A stretch of DNA of 10,271 nt from Acetobacteraceae bacterium (GTDB lineage Bacteria > Pseudomonadota > Alphaproteobacteria > Acetobacterales > Acetobacteraceae). A program made the translations under genes and the position numbers. Location: positions 1 through 10,271 of the forward strand of contig JADGHI010000100.1 of the NCBI GenBank assembly GCA_019689515.1. The letters run 5' to 3'. Positions 1-6,927 of this stretch are shown here, piece by piece. Each line of letters begins with the position of its first letter. Positions within the stretch are counted from its first letter, which is position 1. The notes under the pieces were generated by a model. That model was not told the DNA's origin. It saw only the letters and a program-made list of their open reading frames with translations, and searched no databases.

Positions 1-43
1 ATGCTTTGCTGGTCCGCACCGAAACGGGGAGTCCGAAAACCCG

Positions 44-811
44 ATGTCGTCCACCACGCAGCAGAAAATCGCCCTCGTCACCGGCGCCGGCTCCGGCGTC
101 GGCCGCGCCTGCGTCCTCGGCCTGCTCGAGGCCGGCTGGGCGGTCACCCTGGCTGGCCGCCGGCGCGAGGCCCTGGAGGAAACCGTCAGCCTCGCCCCGG
201 AGGAGACCCGCTCCAGGACCCTGGTCGTACCGACGGACGTGGCCGATCCGGCCGCTGTGAACGCCCTCTTCGCCGCCATCAAGCAGCGCTTCGGCCGCCT
301 CGACCTGCTGTTCAACAATGCCGGCGGCAATGTGCCCGGCACGCCCTTCGAGGATCTGAAGGTCGAGGACTGGAACCGCGTGGTCGCGGTGAACCTGACC
401 GGCTCCTTCCTCTGCGCTCAGGCGGCGTTCCGGATGATGAAGGAGCAGACCCCGCGGGGCGGTAGGATCATCAACAACGGTTCGATCAGCGCGCATGTCC
501 CGCGCCCTGACTCGGCCCCCTATACGGCGACGAAGCACGCCATCACCGGGCTGACCAAGAGCATCTCCCTCGACGGGCGGAAATACGACATCGCCTGCGG
601 CCAGATCGATATCGGCAATGCAGCCACTCCGATGACCGTTCGCATGCAGCGCGGCGTCAAACAGGCCAATGGCGAAGTGATGGTCGAACCAACCATGGAT
701 GTACGGCATGTCTCAAATGCTCTCGTACACATGGCCTCGCTGCCGCTCGATTCCAACATCCAGTTTCTGACGGTGATGGCGACAAAGATGCCCTTCATCG
801 GGCGCGGTTAG
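44..811 (+). CDS. SDR-family NAD(P)-dependent oxidoreductase
   Basis: A 255-residue classical short-chain dehydrogenase/reductase, the usual length for the family, expected to be cytoplasmic. Visible motifs are the nucleotide-binding glycine loop TGAGSGVG (13-20), NNAG (91-94), the active-site Asn of NLTG (N117), Ser147, and the YxxxK pair Tyr160/Lys164 exactly 13 residues after the Ser. The Arg pair after the second strand (AGRR, 37-40) favours NADP(H), by analogy with FabG-type enzymes. The start at 44 is supported by GGGGAG at 26-31, although the spacing is long (12 bases). Bases 1-43 hold only this leader. The substrate cannot be read from the sequence: 'FabG-like' would be over-annotation, since no acyl carrier or fatty acid gene is adjacent. 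The downstream acyl-CoA genes lie 470 bases away behind stem-loops, so co-transcription is uncertain. Confidence 0.92.
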   Translation: MSSTTQQKIALVTGAGSGVGRACVLGLLEAGWAVTLAGRRREALEETVSLAPEETRSRTLVVPTDVADPAAVNALFAAIKQRFGRLDLLFNNAGGNVPGTPFEDLKVEDWNRVVAVNLTGSFLCAQAAFRMMKEQTPRGGRIINNGSISAHVPRPDSAPYTATKHAITGLTKSISLDGRKYDIACGQIDIGNAATPMTVRMQRGVKQANGEVMVEPTMDVRHVSNALVHMASLPLDSNIQFLTVMATKMPFIGRG

Positions 812-830
812 CGGCGCGACGGATGACCGT

Positions 831-850
831 GCCCGGCGAAACGGCCGGGC
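831..850 (+). terminator. Stem-loop 20 bases after the SDR stop, possible terminator
   Basis: Perfect 7-bp stem, GCCCGGC (831-837) with GCCGGGC (844-850), and a 6-base loop. It sits 20 bases past the SDR stop codon, where an intrinsic terminator would be expected. No T-run follows, so termination is inferred from position and stem only. Confidence 0.4.
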
Positions 851-911
851 CGGCGCACAAGCGGAGGCGACGACGGCCTACCCGCGCGCCGCGGGATGCG
901 AGGCGGTCCCT

Positions 912-932
912 GGGCGTATTACGCATGCGCCC
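912..932. other. Stem-loop, 8 bp with one G-U pair
   Basis: GGGCGTAT (912-919) pairs with ATGCGCCC (925-932) through eight pairs including one G-U, around a 5-base loop. The same bases contain a competing short palindrome, GCGTA-T-TACGC (914-924), which could instead be a protein-binding site. It lies directly before the stronger hairpin at 941-964. Function unknown. Confidence 0.4.
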
Positions 933-940
933 TGGTCTCC

Positions 941-964
941 CGGCCCGTCTGGGCAGACGGGCCG
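941..964. terminator. Perfect 10-bp stem-loop, terminator-like
   Basis: CGGCCCGTCT (941-950) and AGACGGGCCG (955-964) are exact reverse complements around a GGGC tetraloop, the strongest local hairpin noticed in the window. It lies 130 bases after the SDR stop and 318 bases before the crotonase start. There is no T-run after it, so it may terminate weakly, stabilise an mRNA 3' end, or be part of a structured leader of the downstream operon. Confidence 0.5.
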
Positions 965-1210
965 CCATGGCGAGCATGCGAGAACGAATCCGGAAATACA
1001 AGGCAATCTTTCCTATCTCACGCGTCCTTGTGTGCCCGCCCATCCCGGCATCGTGGCTGCACCAACGAGCATGCCTGACCCCGCCCACTCACCACCGGAT
1101 GCCAGCGACAGGAAGGGAGCCGGTCAGCACCGCCGCGACGGCGCGGACAGAAGGGGCCTGGCTGACATCCCGGCACCGGCGACGGCATAAAGGGCCGGTC
1201 CACTGGCCGT

Positions 1211-1239
1211 CCCGTGCGCGGCGCGCGTTGCCCGTGCGC
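1211..1239. repeat. Short direct repeat CCCGTGCGC x2, 20-base period
   Basis: CCCGTGCGC occurs at 1211-1219 and again at 1231-1239. The 20-base offset is close to two DNA helical turns, which would place both copies on the same face. It lies 32 bases upstream of the Shine-Dalgarno of the crotonase gene. It could be a regulator site, but a 9-base repeat in 70% GC DNA can arise by chance. Confidence 0.25.
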
Positions 1240-1270
1240 CGGGCCAGCACGAGAGCGCTCGGCCTCCACG

Positions 1271-1276
1271 AAGGAG
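1271..1276 (+). promoter_or_regulatory. Shine-Dalgarno AAGGAG of the crotonase gene
   Basis: AAGGAG ends 5 bases before the ATG at 1282. This near-consensus site decides the start: the same frame is open back to 823, but no comparable site precedes the earlier start codons. Confidence 0.85.
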
Positions 1277-1281
1277 ACACC

Positions 1282-2124
1282 ATGTCCGCCCATCCCATGC
1301 CCAAGCCGGCCGAGGCCGATCAGGCCGCGCCGTCCCCCCTCCTGCTGCGCCGCGATGAGGGCGCCGGGGTGCACGTCCTCACCTTGAACCGGCCCGCGGC
1401 GCGCAACGCCCTCTCGCTCGCCATGCTCGACGCGCTGGCCGCGACGTTCGAGGACATCGCGAAGGATCCCGGGGTGCGCGCCGTGGTTCTCACCGCCGAG
1501 GGGTCGGTCTTCTCCGCCGGGCACGACCTGCGCGAGATCACCGCCCATCGGGACGACCCGGACGGCGGCCGCGCCTTCTTCTCCACAACCATGACGCGCT
1601 GCGCCGAAGTGATGCAGGCGATCACCGCCCTGCCCCAGCCCGTGATCGCCGCCGTGCATGGCGTGGCGACCGCCGCCGGCTGCCAGCTCGTCGCCACCTG
1701 CGACCTTGCCGTCGCCTCGACGCAGGCGCGGTTCTGCACCCCCGGCGTTGACATCGGCCTGTTCTGCTCGACGCCCGCGGTCGCGCTCTCGCGCGCCGTG
1801 CCAGCGAAGCCCGCGATGGAGATGCTCCTGCTCGGGGAGATGATCCCGGCCGAGGAGGCGCTGCGCATCCACCTGGTCAACCGCGTCGTGCCACCGGATC
1901 AAGTGATGCCGACCGCGCTCGACCTTGCGCGGCGGATCGCGGCGCGCTCGGCGCTGACGATCCGGCTCGGCAAGCAGAATTTCTATCGCCAGCTCGGCCG
2001 GCCGCTCGATCAGGCCTATGCCTGCTCCACCGCCGTGATGGTGGAGAACCTGTTGGCCGAGGACGCGGCCGAAGGCATCGGCGCCTTCCTCGGCAAGCGC
2101 AAGCCGGTGTGGAAGGACCGCTGA
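1282..2124 (+). CDS. Enoyl-CoA hydratase/isomerase-family protein, ECHDC3-like, lacking both hydratase Glu
   Basis: A 280-residue crotonase-fold protein. The CoA/oxyanion segment SAGHDL (78-83), the second oxyanion stretch around AAGCQ (131-135), and the C-terminal helix ending in KRKPVWKD are typical of the family. Aligned by eye with rat mitochondrial hydratase, the first catalytic Glu (Glu144 in GGGCEL) is Gln135 here, and the second (Glu164 in GQPEI) is Gly155 in CTPGV. The wording FSAGHDL / AAGCQLVA / TPGVDIGLFCSTP matches what I know of the ECHDC3 subgroup. It is therefore probably not a normal hydratase; isomerase, thioesterase or another acyl-CoA activity is possible. The stop is 2 bases before the ligase ATG, so translation of the pair is likely coupled and the ligase product is a reasonable guess for its substrate. 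No membrane segment or signal peptide is apparent. Confidence 0.88.
   Translation: MSAHPMPKPAEADQAAPSPLLLRRDEGAGVHVLTLNRPAARNALSLAMLDALAATFEDIAKDPGVRAVVLTAEGSVFSAGHDLREITAHRDDPDGGRAFFSTTMTRCAEVMQAITALPQPVIAAVHGVATAAGCQLVATCDLAVASTQARFCTPGVDIGLFCSTPAVALSRAVPAKPAMEMLLLGEMIPAEEALRIHLVNRVVPPDQVMPTALDLARRIAARSALTIRLGKQNFYRQLGRPLDQAYACSTAVMVENLLAEDAAEGIGAFLGKRKPVWKDR
2111..2117 (+). promoter_or_regulatory. Ribosome-binding site GGAAGGA of the acyl-CoA ligase gene
   Basis: GGAAGGA lies inside the last codons of the crotonase gene, 9 bases before the ATG at 2127. It supports that ATG over the in-frame GTG at 2109, which lies upstream of it. Confidence 0.65.
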
Positions 2125-2126
2125 CA

Positions 2127-3761
2127 ATGTCCGCCGCCGGTTACGATGCGCTGCCCCGGGTTCCGGCCAATCACCAGCCGCTGACACCGCTGCTGTTCCT
2201 CGAGCGTGCCGCGCAGGTCTTCCCCGATCACACCGCCGTCCTGCACGCCGGCCAGGCGACGCCGTACCGGGAGCTGCGCAACCGCTGCGTGCGCCTCGCC
2301 CACGCGCTGACACGGCGCGGCATCGGGCGGGGCGACACGGTGGCGGCGCTGCTGCCCAACATCCCCGCGATGCTGGAAAGCCATTACGGCGTGCCGATGG
2401 CGGGCGCGGTGTTGAACACGATCAACACGCGGCTCGACGCAGGCACCATCGCCTACATCCTCGACCACGGCGAGGCGAAGGCGATCCTGGTGGACAAGGA
2501 GTTCATACCCACGCTGCGCACCGCGCTCGACCAATGCTCGGCGCGGCCGCTCGTCATCGAGGTGGACGACCCGATGGCGCCGGAGAGCGCCAAGGCCGAG
2601 ACGCTCGGGGGCGTGCCCTACGAGGCACTGCTCGCCGAGGGCGATCCTTCCTTCGCCTGGCCGATGCCGCGCGACGAATGGGACGCGATCACCCTCAACT
2701 ACACCTCCGGCACGACCGGCCGGCCCAAGGGCGTGGTTTATCACCACCGCGGAGCGCATCTGCTGGCGGTGGGCAACGTGCTCTCGGCGGGGATGGGGAA
2801 GCATCCGGTCTATCTCTGGACCCTGCCGATGTTCCACTGCAACGGCTGGTGCTTCCCCTGGACGATCTGCGCCGTCGCCGGAACCCATGTCTGCCTGCGC
2901 GCCGTACGCGGGCCGGAAATGTGGCGGATGATCGCGGAGCACGGCGTGACGCACATGTGCGGCGCGCCGATCGTCATGGCCACGCTGCTCAACACGCCGG
3001 AGACGGAGAGGCGCCCCCTCGCCCATCAGGTGCAGTTCGTCGTCGCCGCCGCGCCGCCGCCCGAGACGGTGCTCGCGGCGATGCGCGCCGCCGGCTTCGC
3101 GGTCTGCCATGTCTACGGCCTGACCGAGGTCTATGGCCCCGCCGTGGTGAACGAGTGGCACGCCGAGTGGGAGGCGAAGCCGCTCGCCGAGCAGGCCGCG
3201 CTGATGGCGCGCCAGGGCGTCCGCTACCTCGCCCTCGAGGGGCTGGAGGTGATGGACCCCGCGACGATGCGCCCCGTGCCGTCCGATGGCACGACGCTCG
3301 GCGAGGTGATGATGCGCGGCAACGTGGTGATGAAAGGCTACCTCAAGGATCCGGCGGCAACCGAGGCAGCCTTCGCCGGCGGCTGGTTCCACACAGGCGA
3401 CCTCGCGGTCCGCTACCCGGACGGCTACATCCAGCTCAAGGATCGCTCCAAGGACATCATCATCTCGGGCGGGGAGAATATCTCTTCGATCGAGGTCGAG
3501 GAGGTGCTGTTCAAGCACCCGGCGGTGGCACTCGCCGCCGTGGTGGCGAAACCGGACGAGAGATGGGGCGAGACGCCCTGCGCCTTTGTCGAGCTGAAGC
3601 CGGGCGCGAGCGCCACGGCGGAGGAGCTGATCGCCTTCTGCCGCGAGCGCATGGCGCACTTCAAGGTTCCGCGCGCGGTCGTGTTCGTGGACCTGCCCAA
3701 GACCTCGACGGGCAAGATCCAGAAGCACGTGCTGCGGGAGATGGCACGCAGGGGGGCCTGA
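2127..3761 (+). CDS. AMP-forming acyl-CoA ligase, DmdB / medium-chain type
   Basis: A 544-residue member of the ANL adenylating superfamily, complete and of normal length. It forms an acyl-adenylate from a carboxylate and ATP, then the CoA thioester. Motifs in order: phosphate loop YTSGTTGRPKG (192-202), the substrate-pocket stretch LWTLPMFHCNGWCFPW (230-245), YGLTEVYG (330-337), GWFHTGDL (419-426), the hinge region DRSKDIIISGGENIS (439-453), and the C-terminal catalytic Lys530 in TSTGK. The pocket stretch and the N-terminus (LTPLLFLERAA) resemble the group that includes DmdB methylmercaptopropionate-CoA ligase and plant AAE-type ligases, so a short or medium acyl substrate is more likely than a long chain. 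Exact substrate unknown. A DMSP-demethylation role is not supported, because no dmdA or dmdC is nearby. The gene runs with the crotonase gene and ends at a palindrome shared with the convergent peptidase gene. Confidence 0.93.
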   Translation: MSAAGYDALPRVPANHQPLTPLLFLERAAQVFPDHTAVLHAGQATPYRELRNRCVRLAHALTRRGIGRGDTVAALLPNIPAMLESHYGVPMAGAVLNTINTRLDAGTIAYILDHGEAKAILVDKEFIPTLRTALDQCSARPLVIEVDDPMAPESAKAETLGGVPYEALLAEGDPSFAWPMPRDEWDAITLNYTSGTTGRPKGVVYHHRGAHLLAVGNVLSAGMGKHPVYLWTLPMFHCNGWCFPWTICAVAGTHVCLRAVRGPEMWRMIAEHGVTHMCGAPIVMATLLNTPETERRPLAHQVQFVVAAAPPPETVLAAMRAAGFAVCHVYGLTEVYGPAVVNEWHAEWEAKPLAEQAALMARQGVRYLALEGLEVMDPATMRPVPSDGTTLGEVMMRGNVVMKGYLKDPAATEAAFAGGWFHTGDLAVRYPDGYIQLKDRSKDIIISGGENISSIEVEEVLFKHPAVALAAVVAKPDERWGETPCAFVELKPGASATAEELIAFCRERMAHFKVPRAVVFVDLPKTSTGKIQKHVLREMARRGA

Positions 3762-3798
3762 GCAGCACCCCCGCGCTACGAGGGGCGCCGCTCAGGCC
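3755..3798. terminator. Palindrome over two convergent stop codons, candidate bidirectional terminator
   Basis: GGCCTGAGC (3755-3763) and GCTCAGGCC (3790-3798) form a perfect 9-bp outer stem. The arms contain the ligase stop TGA (3759-3761) and the peptidase stop (TCA on this strand, 3792-3794). Inside, CCCC (3769-3772) can pair with GGGG (3782-3785). The two convergent genes are only 30 bases apart, so one structure could end both transcripts. No T-run is present on either side. Confidence 0.55.
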
Positions 3799-5255
3799 GG
3801 ACGGCGCCACTCCAGCGGAACGTGGCGGAACGGCAGCGCGGCGAGGTCGAGCGCGGCCGGGCCAGGGCAGTCGCATTCGACGATCGCGCTGCACCGCTCG
3901 GCGAAGGCGGCGCGGAAGTGGTTCTTCGCCTTGTTCGCCAGCAGCCGCGTCGCGCCGAGGTCTATGCCGTGCAGGGCGAAGAAGGCGGGGTCAACGGCCG
4001 CCTCCTTGCGCTCGGTGCAGATGACGCGGAGCGCCGGGCCAAGGCGCAGCACGCAGGTCGCGCCGAGGTCTACGGGCGCGCCGCGCTCCATCGGGCCCTC
4101 GTTGACGAAGCGGCCATCGGTCAGGCGCTCGACCTCGACCTCGGCAACCACAGGCGGGCCGAACATCTCCGTCACCTGGCCGCCGAGCCAGCGGGTGATG
4201 CGGGCGCCGACGCCCGCCTCCCGCGCCGCGGCGACGGTGACCGGGTCGTGCAGGAAGGCGAACACCGTCGGAACGTCCAGTTGCGCCTCGACCAGGGCGC
4301 GCAGCAGGCCCGGCGTGTCGGCGATGCCACCGGAGAGCGGGTTGTCCGCTGGGTCGAGCAGCGCAACCAGGCCGGGTGGCGCGGCCAGCGCCTCGCGCAA
4401 CGCGGTCGCCGGGTCGGGCAGCGTCACCGCGAAGCGCGCGCGGCGCGCGGCGATCGAGTCCGCCAGCCTTTCGGCCAGGTCGCGTGCGGCGCCGGCATCC
4501 TCCGCCCAGACCATCGCTGAGGGGCCGGCATAGGGGCTGTCGCCCCAGGCGAAGCCGCCGAAGATCGAGGCGTCGAGCACCGGCGGCCGCTCCGCCGCGG
4601 CGGCCTCCGCCCATACCTCGGCCATCGGGCCGCCCTCATGGCGCATGTGGAAGCTGTGCAGCACCATCGGCCGCTTGGCGATGTAGCCCTGCGCACGCGG
4701 CGCGCCGCCGATGGCGCGCTCCAGCAGGGCGAGCGCCCGCCCCGCCGCCCGGTCCATGTCCACATGGGGATAGGTGCGGTAGGCCGAGGCGCCGTCGAGC
4801 AGTTCCGCCACCTCCGGTGCCATGTTGGCGTGGAAGTCGAAGCTCGCGGTGATCGGCACGTTCCTGCCGACGATGGACCGGATGCGGTGCATCGTCGTGA
4901 GGTCGGCCTCCGGGTCGCTCTCCGTCACGCAGGCGCCGTGCAGGGAGAGGTAGATCCCGTCGAAACGCTCCGCCTTCAGCGCCGCTTCGACCTCGCGCCG
5001 CCAGGCGGCCATCGCCTCATCAGCCATCGGCCCGCCTGGCTGCGCCGCGGCGCAGCGCAGCACCGTCGCGCGCCAGCCCGGCCGGGCGGCGAGGAAGGCG
5101 GCGACGGCGCCAAGTTCGGTCGCGGTGCCGGCATAGCGCGCCAGCGCTTCGGGCCCGGCGGCCCATTCGCGCGACTCGAAGGCGGATTGCGGCGTTGGGA
5201 CGGGTGCGAAGGAATTCCCCTCGAACCACAGGCGGGCGACGGCGATGTGCGGCAT
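3792..5255 (-). CDS. M81-family metallopeptidase, MlrC-like
   Basis: A 487-residue protein matching the M81 family, whose named member MlrC acts late in microcystin degradation in sphingomonads. Family marks are the N-terminal LWFEGNSFAP (9-18), SLHGA (104-108), SFDFHANM (138-145), YPHVDMDRA (162-170) and FGGFAWGDSPYAGPS further on. Asp140, His142 and His164 are the probable zinc ligands by analogy with MlrC; all are present, so the enzyme looks intact. No signal peptide is visible, suggesting a cytoplasmic peptidase or amidohydrolase. Many bacteria that never meet microcystin carry such genes, so a toxin role should not be assumed, and no peptide transporter is nearby. The ATG at 5255 lacks a clear Shine-Dalgarno. 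The broken zinc peptidase gene lies 69 bases upstream on the same strand and could share its transcript. Confidence 0.9.
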   Translation of the reverse strand: MPHIAVARLWFEGNSFAPVPTPQSAFESREWAAGPEALARYAGTATELGAVAAFLAARPGWRATVLRCAAAQPGGPMADEAMAAWRREVEAALKAERFDGIYLSLHGACVTESDPEADLTTMHRIRSIVGRNVPITASFDFHANMAPEVAELLDGASAYRTYPHVDMDRAAGRALALLERAIGGAPRAQGYIAKRPMVLHSFHMRHEGGPMAEVWAEAAAAERPPVLDASIFGGFAWGDSPYAGPSAMVWAEDAGAARDLAERLADSIAARRARFAVTLPDPATALREALAAPPGLVALLDPADNPLSGGIADTPGLLRALVEAQLDVPTVFAFLHDPVTVAAAREAGVGARITRWLGGQVTEMFGPPVVAEVEVERLTDGRFVNEGPMERGAPVDLGATCVLRLGPALRVICTERKEAAVDPAFFALHGIDLGATRLLANKAKNHFRAAFAERCSAIVECDCPGPAALDLAALPFRHVPLEWRRPA

Positions 5256-5324
5256 GGCACCGCCAGCCTATGCCGCGCGCGCCCCCTTGCCCAGCCGACT
5301 CAGAGGGGCAGGTTGCGCCGGCCG

Positions 5325-6200
5325 CTACTGCCGCCGCCCGTCGGCGAAGGTGTCGCAGGCGCCGACCTCGCCGCTCTGCAGGCCGCGCCGGAACCAGGTG
5401 ACGCGCTGCTGCGAGCTGCCATGGGTGAAGCTCTCCGGCACGACATAGCCGCGCGAGGCGCGCTGGATCCGGTCATCGCCCACGGCGGAGGCGGCGTTCA
5501 GGCCCTCCTCGATGTCGCCCTTCTCCAGCATCGGCTGCGCCGTGTCGGCGCGGTGCGCCCAGACGCCGGCGAAGCAGTCGGCCTGCAACTCCAGCCGCAC
5601 CGAAAGGGCGTTCGACTGCCCCTCCGAAACCTGCCGCCGCAGCGCATCCACCCGCGGGAGGATGCCGAGCAGGTTCTGCACATGGTGCCCGACCTCATGC
5701 GCGACGACATAGGCCGTCGCGAAATCGCCGGTCGCGCCGAGCCGGCGCTGCATGTCGTCCAGGAAGCTGAGGTCGATGTACAGCTTGCGGTCGAGCGGGC
5801 AGTAGAATGGCCCGACCGCCGCCTGGGCGAAGCCGCAGCCCGATTGCGTGGCGCCGGAGAACAGCACCAGCGTCGGCTCCTCGTAGCGCCGGCCCGCCTG
5901 GGCGAAGACGTCGCGCCAGCTGTCCTAGGAGGAGGCCAGCACGCGCGCGACAAGCTGCCTCGCCGGCTCCTCCCGGGGATTGCCGCCGGGTGGGGCGCGG
6001 CCTTCGGTGATGGCCGGACGATCGGCCCCCGGCGGCGCGCCGCCCGAGAGGATCACGCCGGGGTCCACGCCGAACAGCAGCGCGAGCACGATCAGGACCA
6101 CCGTGCCGAGTCCGCCGCCCACGGCAAGGCCGCCGCCGCGGAATCCCGCGCCGCGCCGATCCTCGATGTTGGTGCTCTCGCGCCGGCCGCCGAGCCGCAT
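5325..6200 (-). pseudogene. ypfJ: YpfJ-type neutral zinc metallopeptidase interrupted by an in-frame TAG
   Basis: Read through, this is a 291-codon gene with the architecture of E. coli YpfJ (about 287 residues). It has the N-terminal MRLGGRRESTNIEDRRG, a Gly-rich segment, one membrane helix (about 25-45), and a periplasmic peptidase domain. That domain has HEVGH at 168-172 (zinc ligands His168 and His172, catalytic Glu169), ELQAD at 204-208 holding the probable third ligand, and the C-terminal SFTHGSSQQR signature. Codon 92 (5927-5925) is TAG, and both sides are in the same frame, so this is a single nonsense change rather than a frameshift. At this spot E. coli has ATTED and this gene has ASS-stop-D, so the lost residue is probably Glu (GAG to TAG). 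The stop falls after the membrane anchor and before the whole catalytic domain, so a terminated product would be inactive. The genuine terminal stop is also TAG. The start at 6200 has a strong Shine-Dalgarno. A base-call error or a very recent mutation fits as well as true decay. Confidence 0.88.
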
Positions 6201-6396
6201 GGTGAGACCCTCCGGCGCAGCAACGTTGAGGCGCGAGGGCGGTTGCCGCGAGGCCGAGCTAACGCGGCGGGCCGGAAGGCGTATGGCTGCCTGACCGTGC
6301 AGGGCTCCGGGGACTCCCTGGCGCGGCATCTCGCCCCTGAGGCATGCTGCGCGCCGTCGGCAGACGCCGCGCGCGCCGCGGGCCTGGGGATATCCG
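6201..6396. promoter_or_regulatory. Divergent promoter region, with a stem-loop at 6349-6372
   Basis: The only divergent gap in the window (196 bases) must carry starts for leftward transcription of the ypfJ-type gene and rightward transcription of the DUF3592 gene. I see no clear -35/-10 boxes. A stem-loop at 6349-6372 (GCGCG-C-CGTC, loop GGCA, GACG-C-CGCGC, one C-C mismatch) lies 24 bases before the rightward start and could be in its 5' leader. Confidence 0.45.
6208..6213 (-). promoter_or_regulatory. Shine-Dalgarno GGAGGG of the ypfJ-type gene
   Basis: On the minus strand GGAGGG lies 7 bases before the ATG at 6200. It confirms the start of the interrupted peptidase gene and shows that its translation signal is intact. 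Confidence 0.75.
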
Positions 6397-6867
6397 ATGC
6401 AGAACGCGGGCATCGTCATCGCGGTGATCGCCGGGATGATGCTCCTCATCCTGTTGATCGCCATGCTGGTCCTCGCGCGCCTGAAGCGGCGGCTGCGAAG
6501 CCGGCTGGCGCGACTCGCGACGACGACAGGCTGGGTCCGCAAGGCTGAGCCCCACCAACGAGGCGGCGGAAGGATCCCGAGCCACTGGATCGTGGATCTC
6601 GTGGTCGAGTTCACGGCGCAGGGGCAAAGATTCGTCTGCTGCGACCTGGACTTCGGCACCAACCGCTATGCGACGGAGGATGAGATGCGTGTCGCGCTGC
6701 GCGGCCTGGTCCCCGGTGCCCCGGCGCGGGTCTGGTACGATCCGGACAATCCCGCCTACTGCGCCCTCAGCCCGAAGGTTCCGGGCGATCCCGGCCTGCT
6801 CGCCCGGATTGCCCTCGGTCTGGCGGCGATCACCGCGATCGGCGTGACGATGGCGATGATCGGTTGA
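6397..6867 (+). CDS. Small DUF3592-like membrane protein
   Basis: A 156-residue protein with two predicted membrane helices (about 4-27 and 134-154) flanking a soluble domain. A basic stretch directly after the first helix (RLKRRLRSRLARL, 28-40) suggests the loop is cytoplasmic by the positive-inside rule. The central part, with VVEFTAQGQRFV (69-80) and the ending ARVWYDPDNPAYCAL (110-124), resembles DUF3592 proteins, in which a short beta domain closes with a 'V-YDP-NP' pattern. Function unknown. The start has GGGGA at 6386-6390, 6 bases before the ATG. The RibD-like gene begins 60 bases after its stop on the same strand, so it could share that transcript, but nothing in the protein links it to the biosynthetic genes. 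Confidence 0.75.
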   Translation: MQNAGIVIAVIAGMMLLILLIAMLVLARLKRRLRSRLARLATTTGWVRKAEPHQRGGGRIPSHWIVDLVVEFTAQGQRFVCCDLDFGTNRYATEDEMRVALRGLVPGAPARVWYDPDNPAYCALSPKVPGDPGLLARIALGLAAITAIGVTMAMIG

Positions 6868-6927
6868 CCGCATGGCCGCCGAGGGTCCGGACTCGCCCCA
6901 CCCTGGCGCGCGCGCCGTCCCTGCGGC

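Larger units (their letters stand above)
812..1281. other. 470-base intergenic region with stem-loops and a direct repeat
   Basis: No convincing gene is present. The + frame of the downstream crotonase stays open across this region, but it would encode an Arg-rich extension unlike any crotonase N-terminus, so it is treated as non-coding. The stretch holds three stem-loops (831-850, 912-932, 941-964), an AT-richer island around 985-1018 in otherwise very GC-rich DNA, and a 9-base direct repeat at 1211-1239. The AT-richer island is the most plausible place for the promoter of the crotonase-ligase pair, but I could not find a convincing -35/-10 pair in it. Confidence 0.7.

Noticed and set aside
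823..1281. A 153-residue N-terminal extension of the crotonase in the same frame
   Set aside because: Arg-rich composition unlike any crotonase N-terminus, and the strong AAGGAG site at 1271-1276 points to ATG 1282. The open frame is expected by chance at this GC content.
2109..2126. GTG start six codons upstream for the acyl-CoA ligase
   Set aside because: It lies before the GGAAGGA site at 2111-2117, which fits ATG 2127 at proper distance, and it would overlap the crotonase gene without need.
2016..3728. A 570-residue open frame on the minus strand
   Set aside because: It is antisense to the acyl-CoA ligase, His/Arg-rich and without any recognisable motif, while the plus-strand frame carries the full set of ANL motifs.
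1282..3761. DMSP demethylation (dmdB plus dmdD) as the role of the ligase-crotonase pair
   Set aside because: The ligase resembles DmdB, but no dmdA or dmdC is present, and the crotonase lacks the catalytic glutamates expected of a hydratase such as DmdD.
3792..5255. Microcystin degradation as the role of the MlrC-like gene
   Set aside because: No mlrA, mlrB or mlrD is nearby, and M81 proteins are widespread in bacteria with no link to microcystin.
5325..5867. A stand-alone 180-residue zinc peptidase starting at GTG 5867
   Set aside because: The upstream membrane-anchor part is present in the same frame with a strong ribosome site at 6208-6213, and the GTG is the Val codon of a conserved strand; an interrupted longer gene explains both parts.
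4638..6548. A 636-residue open frame on the plus strand across the two peptidase genes
   Set aside because: Low-complexity Arg/Ala/Gly-rich composition with no motif, and antisense to clear M81 and YpfJ motifs; a GC-driven shadow frame.
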